This document shows positions 57,780 through 64,000 of a stretch of DNA of 64,000 nt, in pieces. The stretch's first letter is position 1. Each line of letters starts with the position of its first letter. The translations under genes were made by a program, and so were the position numbers. Source of the stretch: Cryptomeria japonica (lineage: Eukaryota > Streptophyta > Pinopsida > Cupressales > Cupressaceae); assembly GCF_030272615.1 (NCBI RefSeq), contig NC_081411.1, positions 43,257,017 through 43,321,016 of the forward strand, read 5' to 3'. Below the pieces are notes generated by a model. It was not told where the DNA came from. It ran no database searches and saw only the letters and a list, made by a program, of their open reading frames with translations.

Positions 57780-58340
57780 GGCTCTTTTTGTTTAATCCTT
57801 AGAGGGCCTGTCTCCCCGTGTGGTCATTAGGACTAGTAGTGAGGAGAGAACGACCCAAGTGGTAGCAAAAGAAAAGCCATCTTCTTCCAAACCACTATAA
57901 ATAACTGTATCCATGGTGAAAACTATGGATAACGTGTGTTGATTAGTTCATACCGACACTATGTCTCCCCATAAACCCGTTTGATCAAATTTATTTGATC
58001 AGTTGTAGGGTGTAACCCCTACCGGCTGGGAGCCTTCTGTATTTACAGAGTTGAAAGTGCCGCATGTATGGCCACACGAGCAAATGCCCTTACCAGCACC
58101 CTTTTGTTTTAGAAGCCAAAATCCTTCTAGTTGTTGGGGCAGGAGGTCGGACCTCTAGTAGCGGTCCACACACATACGGTTCTTAGTAGAGATACAAAGT
58201 TCACCACGAGCAGTTTTCGTGGGGACTGATGCTTGGCTGCCCCGAGAAGTGAGTGCTGAGGGTGGAGCCAGTGGGGTCAAGTATCTAAGTATCCGCTCTG
58301 AATAACGTAGCCTCGGGGGAAACTCCATGTGGGATCAACA
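57780..58340 (+). other. G/C-richer structured part of the Gypsy leader
   Basis: A 550-base stretch of higher G+C, with local inverted words (TTTGATCAAATTTATTTGATCA near 57,980; GAGGTCGGACCTC near 58,146), lies between AT-rich parts. A packaging or translation-control role is possible by position but not shown. Confidence 0.4.
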
Positions 58341-61300
58341 ACTATTGTCCTAGCCAACCATAAGAATTGTGCTTGTCTTATTTTGAACAATCAAACATTC
58401 AAGACCAAACAGCAAAACATTGTGTCTTTTGTGTCTTCAAGTGTAGGCAAAACATTCTTACATCAAACAACACACTTTTCTTGGAGTCATTTTGAGTCTA
58501 AACACTTGCAAACATTGAGTCCTCATCAACATTGTGTCATCTTGTCATTAAAAACAGTAAAAAAATTCAGATTTGCTCACAACAAACAACTTCACAAATT
58601 GGAAAAATTTACAGTCTAACAAACAAGAGCAATCAGTTTCAGAATTCTTGAGGTTCCTAAGCTATCTCTTCAGGTTTTCATCTAGCATTCAACCTACCTT
58701 TGGGTCTCACAAATTACATCATTGTTTTACACCTTACATTACATTCACATTTGTCTAAACTTGAGTCAAAAGGTCACTTACTTGTCCTCATCTTATTTTG
58801 TCAACACATTACATACAACAACATTTTGCTAAGTGGTCCCTCATCAAGGTCTATCACCTTTGGGTCTCATTTAGTCTTACTTAGAGTCAAGGTCAACTTA
58901 CCTCATCAAGAGAAACTATCATCTCTTTGGAAGCCACACCTACTCTATTACATACATACTTGGTCTTACACTTTGGACATTGCAAGTACACCTCATATTC
59001 ATTTACATTCCATCCAAACTCTTGGTCTTCCATACTCTTTTCATTTTCATCTAGTCTCACACATCTTGGTCAATACCTAGTTCATGGTTGAAACCCGTTC
59101 CCAAAAATCTAGGAGAGAAGCTAAAGAGGCTCAAGAGTCCGCAAACATGAGTTCCTATGAGTATGACAATGATATCTTTTTCAATTCTGATCATACTACA
59201 TTACCTGACATGGATGCCTATAGAAACATTCCAAATGTTGAAAACATTGACACTACAAACAACGATGATATACACAATGACAATATGGACAACATTTCAA
59301 TACATTCAATAGAAGTGGAAGACTCCATTATGGATCCCCGTTTCAATCGATTGGTTGAGGAAATAATGAGGAGAGATAAACAATATTTCTTACAAGTGAT
59401 GGCACAAAGTGGAGCCAAGATACCTCATGATTTTGACATGTCTCAAACAATGGAAAATCGACCTTTGCAACAAACTCACCTCAACATGGATAAAAGGAGG
59501 CCTAATAATGGAGGCAATAGAGGACCACATCTTCTGCCTGAATCACCATCATCTTTGTTTCAAATACCAGAGGTCCCATACACACATGGTCAAGCATATG
59601 ATACTCACCTTCATAGACCATTATGGAAGTCTTATGCAGAAAAATATGCTCAATCACATACCAATGCTAAGGATCAACCACCAAAGCAATTGGATATCCA
59701 AAGGCATGCTCAAAATTTGGACACAAGAAAACCCCACGTCAAATTTGGGGGCAACACACTAGAACAAACTCATGACATTCCTATAGAGTATGGTATACAT
59801 GGACAAAGCAGATATTCCATTCCTCACCATGACTCTATACCAAGTGGTCCATATACACAGCATCACTATAGACCTCCTCCATATGAACATGTGTATGATC
59901 AATATCATCCATATATGCAACATTCTCCTCCTCCACCCGGTGGTTTAGGCATGGGGTATGGTCCAAGAAGTCAGTCTCCACCTAAGAATAATTTGGAACA
60001 ACAAATCAAGGACTTTGAAAAGAAAATGGAGGACATAAATACACCGAAGCCAACTTACACAATGAGAGACATATGTCCCTCTCCATTTGACAAGAGCATT
60101 CCAATGCCTCCATTTCCTACACACTTTGTGATGACTAAGTTTGATAAGTATAGAGGAAAAGGAGATCCTAAGGCACACATAAGACAATTTTTCACAGCTT
60201 GCATTGATGTAGCTTCAGAAGAGACATATTTGATGAGATTATTCCCACAAAGCTTAGGAGATCAAGCTATGGAATGGTTCTCCCAACTTCCACCTGGAAT
60301 TAAGTCATGGGATGACTTAGTTAAGGCATTTATCCAATATTTCTCCTACAACATAGAGACAAACATATCAGTCACTACTTTGTGCAACACTAAGCAAAAG
60401 GATGGAGAATATTTTTCATCATTTTTACAAAGATGGAGGAATTTAGCCAGCAGATGCTCTTTTGAAATTCCACAAAAACAAATGGTAGAAATGTTCACCC
60501 AAAATGTTAACAAAGACATTGGCTATGACCTAAGAAAAGCTTGTTTGTCCACCTTCAAGGATGTCATTAAAAAAGGCTTAGCAATAGAGAAGGTCCTAAT
60601 TGAGCAAGGAGTCATTAAGATATTGAAGGAAAACAAAGATGACTTTAAAGGAAAAGACAAGCCAAAATTTTGGAATAAAAACAAGAACATAGTCAATGAT
60701 GGTGTTGTTGATGCCAATACGGTACGACCAAAAATCATTTTTTTCTGGATCAAGTTCTACAAACAATCAAGTGAATACTCAAACAACTTCAAAGTCACGA
60801 AGGAAGTACACCCCATTAGGAGAACCACTTGAGGTAGTTTTCAAAAAGCTAGTGGCAAACAAGATAATAACAATTCCAGATCTACCTCCATATGAGCTAA
60901 AGGTCAAACCAAATTGGTGGAATGATGATTAGTATTGTGAATTTCATAAAAGCAAGGGACATAAAATAGGAAATTGCCATCGACTGAAGAACATCATACA
61001 AGATCTCATTGATAGAGGTGACATTGAGATTGAAGGACATTCCTCCAATCAAGAACATGAGATGTTTAAGGAACCATTCCCAAAGAATGACAAGGGAAAA
61101 GCTAAAGCCACAGATGATCAAACCAACTATACCAGATCATCCTACAATTATGATTCAACCATCAATCACATTTCGATGGACAATTATGTCTCTACCACTA
61201 TCATCAAGGACAAAACACCTGAGAATTCTACCCAAAGACCCAAGATTGTCCTAAAAGGCATTGGATCTTCTTCCGACCCTACCTCTGAATGTAATTTCAT

Positions 61301-63275
61301 AACTTGTCAAGGTAAATTCACTTTGCAAGGTGCTCCAGCCAAAAACACTGCTTCTTCGTCAACCAAACATGAGTATGACCTTGTAGAATAGTTAGGGAAG
61401 ACACCTGCGCTTATTTCAATCCTTGAGCTCTTACGCATATCCCTCACACATAAAGTCATTCTTGATAAAATCTTGAGAGACACTACTGTCCCTACTGATC
61501 TGAACGTGGACTAGTTTCAAGCCATGGTGGGATACCTTTCCGTTCCATACTCCCTTACATTTACAAAAGTTGACGATGCTTCCGTGAGCCAACCACATAA
61601 TGCACCTTTACACATTGAAGCCTTCATACACAAACATCGAATAAAATGAGTCTTGATAGATGGAGAAGCAAGTCTAAACATTTGTACATTGAGCACAATA
61701 AAACAATTGGGATATTCTGATAAAGCTGTAAATTCTACAAACAAAATTACCATCAAAGCATATGATGATGTAGAGCGTTCATCCAAGGGCACAGTCACCT
61801 TACCTCTTAGAGTTGGGCCCATTACAAAGGATGTGGTTTTTCAGGTCCTTGATCTAGATCTCACATACAACATATTACTAGGACGTCCGTGGATTCATGA
61901 GATGAGCGCAGTACCATCTACATATCATCGATGTATCAAGTTTCCACACAATGGAGTGGAAGTGACCGTCAAAGCTGACCCAAATCCATTCATATATTGC
62001 AACAATCTATGACATAGATCAGAAATAACAATCCCAGTCAATCGAGAAGCTATTCCTTCATCAGCATATGTGGATCCAGAATCATTGAAAGCTTCTACAT
62101 CCAAACAATCAAAGTTGAAAGAAAAATTCAAGATTAAAGACATGGGATGTGGTGAGTATATCTTTCATGTTGATCAACTCCCACTATCTCCTAAGACATT
62201 CAACTGACAGGAACAACCTACAAACAAATTGCAATGCCAAGGAATTGGGTGTGAACCACCTAGTGTTGTGGCTACTAAGTCTGAATGCAAATCTCCTCTA
62301 GTGGTGCAAGCAACTCTTGATATCAATAGTCCTAAGAGCGGTTCCAACGAATAATCTATTGAGCGTATCACCAACCCTCTTGAGAAATCACATAGATTTA
62401 CCATTTCATCCACTCATTCCATTTCCACTCCACTCCTAGACTTGGATCAACAAGAATTAGAAAAGCCCTTACTCATCGGGGATCAAAAATCAAGCTTTGA
62501 AAAGAAAAATCTGAAAGTAAAAACTAAAGAAAAGTCCTTTAGTCCAAATCAAAATCAAAAGCTATTGGACTTTGCAAAAATCAAAGTCAAGGATAAAAAT
62601 ACTATGAAAGAAAAAGAGCAAGAGATGATCTCCCCTAATATCAAAATAACTGGGGGCAAAAGTTCTACAATTTTAAGTCAAAAAACATACTTGTTGATCC
62701 TAAGTCTCCATCATGCTATCCTACTTTAACTTCTTTTCACAATCATAAGCCTTCATAGCTCATCCACTTCTTTCACACATCCATCCCCTTTTGGGGATAC
62801 ATCATGGACCTTTAATGGAACTTCCTCAAAGGACTTTGTTATCAATGATGCCCAAACTTCTTTAGGTGACAAGCATACGGGCCTGTGTAGTCCACATACT
62901 AGTAATTCTATCTTAGTTCCTTTATCAAGGAAGACAAACACTCAAGCTACACATCATTCAGTCATGGAACATCGCAGCTACAATCAAAAAGTCAAGCCTC
63001 GCACATTTGAGGTGGGTGACTTGGTCCTCAGAGAAAATCCTAAAAATCAACAAGACAGAGAGAAGAAGGGCAAGTTCGAACCAAATTGGTTGGGTCCTTA
63101 CATCATCACAACAACATATGGATCTGGTGCATATTAGCTCTCAACTCCAGATGGTGAACCTTTGGAGGATCCTATCAACAGCATGCACCTTCGTAGGTTT
63201 TACACATAGCTCTTCAGAGTATCCTAATACAAAAAAAAATAAAAAAAATTCATAAAACATAAAAAATCGTTACTT

Positions 63276-63432
63276 GGTGAAAACCTGGCAAACAAGTGCC
63301 TTGTGACACAAATTTTTTTTTTTTTTTTTTTTTGAAAAAAAAAAACAAAAAACATTTCGTCCAATGGTGAAAACCACTTCGGTGGTGCCCTAGGAAAGTA
63401 CCATGGTGAAAACCGGGTCACTGGCGCCATGT
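63276..63432 (+). repeat. Three GGTGAAAACC motifs, each before a hairpin
   Basis: GGTGAAAACC occurs at 63,276, 63,366 and 63,405. After the second, ACCAC-TTCG-GTGGT (63,373-63,386) forms a C(UUCG)G tetraloop hairpin. After the first, GGCA...TGCC can pair. After the third comes GGCGCC. They lie in the 3' untranslated part of the Gypsy fossil, between poly-T/poly-A runs. Confidence 0.7.
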
Positions 63433-64000
63433 GTAGAGACATTGCTCCTCCCTCCTTCAGGATTCCATTTCATCCTTTCACTTTGCACACACTCACATCC
63501 TATCCATTCATAATAAACTTACCCATTCCCATCATGGCTTGTTATTGATCTACCCACGATTGGTTAGCCATTCCTAGTAACCCCCTTTTCCCCCTCTTTC
63601 CATCCATAATAAATCAGCTTCTATTTGTGGCTAAGGCAAACCCTACATTTAGTGATGGGTATGGAACTGAGAGCATCACATGTTTCAAGGAGTACAATTT
63701 CTTCCAATTTTCTTCAGTCTATCCGCGCACAATCCGCAATAAAGCAACATTTGCATCACAAATCCACAATAAAATTTTGTCTTCTCCGCAATAAAGTATC
63801 AGTTTCATGGATTTAGTCAGTTTCAGATGAGACACAACAACAACAATGGGCTTCAACAAATCAAATATTTCAACAGACTCAGACAACATATGGTTCAGTG
63901 CTATCTATCCTTTTTGTGAAAGTAAACATTGTGACCACAATCAATTAAGACTTATACAAGTGATAAGAGACACTAAGCTTGAGGACTACAGTGGATGTTG

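Larger units (their letters stand above)
55689..64000 (+). mobile_element. Gypsy-family LTR element fossil, running past the window end
   Basis: A 5' LTR (55,689-56,522) is followed by a primer-site-like TTTGGCACGCTCGGTGGGAC (56,524-56,543), a long leader (to 59,083), gag (from 59,084, MVETRSQ), a zinc-type HKSKGH region near 60,950, protease (about 61,650-61,990, LIDGEASLN and LLGRPWIH), a GGGGGCAAAA purine tract near 62,652 and an integrase-tail block (about 62,990-63,207, FEPNWLGP). It is broken, with several breaks, and not full length. The reverse transcriptase was not found. The 3' LTR is presumably beyond the window. Gag and protease resemble the minus-strand fossil at 39,300-48,000. 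Confidence 0.85.

Noticed and set aside
63310-63350. Poly-T/poly-A run as a polyadenylation or SINE tail
   Set aside because: It lies within the Gypsy 3' region without SINE boxes or target duplications. Simple homopolymer expansion is enough.

Overview
The window looks like nuclear DNA of a seed plant with a large, repeat-rich genome. A conifer or other gymnosperm is my best inference, but nothing here proves it. The grounds are plant-type gene exons with GT-AG introns, a TIR-NBS-LRR resistance gene, several layers of LTR retroelement fossils, and a degenerate interstitial telomere-like tract. All coordinates, alignments and divergence counts were made by eye.

Layout. 1-1,640: hairpin-forming tandem repeats, AT-rich DNA, then a cluster of TTCGATCGAA palindromes. 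1,650-6,244: an old Copia fragment (minus strand) whose LTR was split by an old Gypsy insertion. 7,116-8,504: a small non-autonomous LTR element (TRIM type). 8,510-9,600: degenerate sequence rich in GGAACC/GGTTCC words. 9,620-28,412: an apparent giant CACTA (En/Spm-type) DNA transposon flanked by TAT target duplications. It carries exon-intron fragments of at least four unrelated host genes: a monoacylglycerol-lipase-like gene, an alcohol dehydrogenase, a cullin-1 in antisense, and an ACAP/AGD-type ARF-GAP. It also holds an organelle-type tRNA-Val(UAC). A younger Copia element (17,622-23,359) landed inside the ARF-GAP exon. 30,623-35,812: a five-exon TIR-NBS-LRR gene with one in-frame stop in the LRR exon, whose LRRs are built from 504-bp in-frame tandem units. 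36,031-39,300: AT-rich, no gene seen. 39,300-48,000: a Gypsy fossil on the minus strand with a solo LTR inside. 48,830-51,938: a further LTR element with a gag bearing four zinc knuckles. 52,919-53,375: a decayed TIR-domain pseudogene related to the resistance gene. 54,221-55,620: a minisatellite, then telomere-like repeats. 55,689 to past the window end: a Gypsy-family fossil on the plus strand with a long repeat-bearing leader.

How it fits together. The only near-complete host gene is the TNL immune receptor; the TIR relic 17 kb downstream suggests a former cluster. Everything else recognised is transposon or captured DNA. The most interesting object is the CACTA element, which appears to have collected pieces of several genes with their introns (Pack-type capture or transduplication), in both orientations and partly out of order, without a recognisable transposase of its own.
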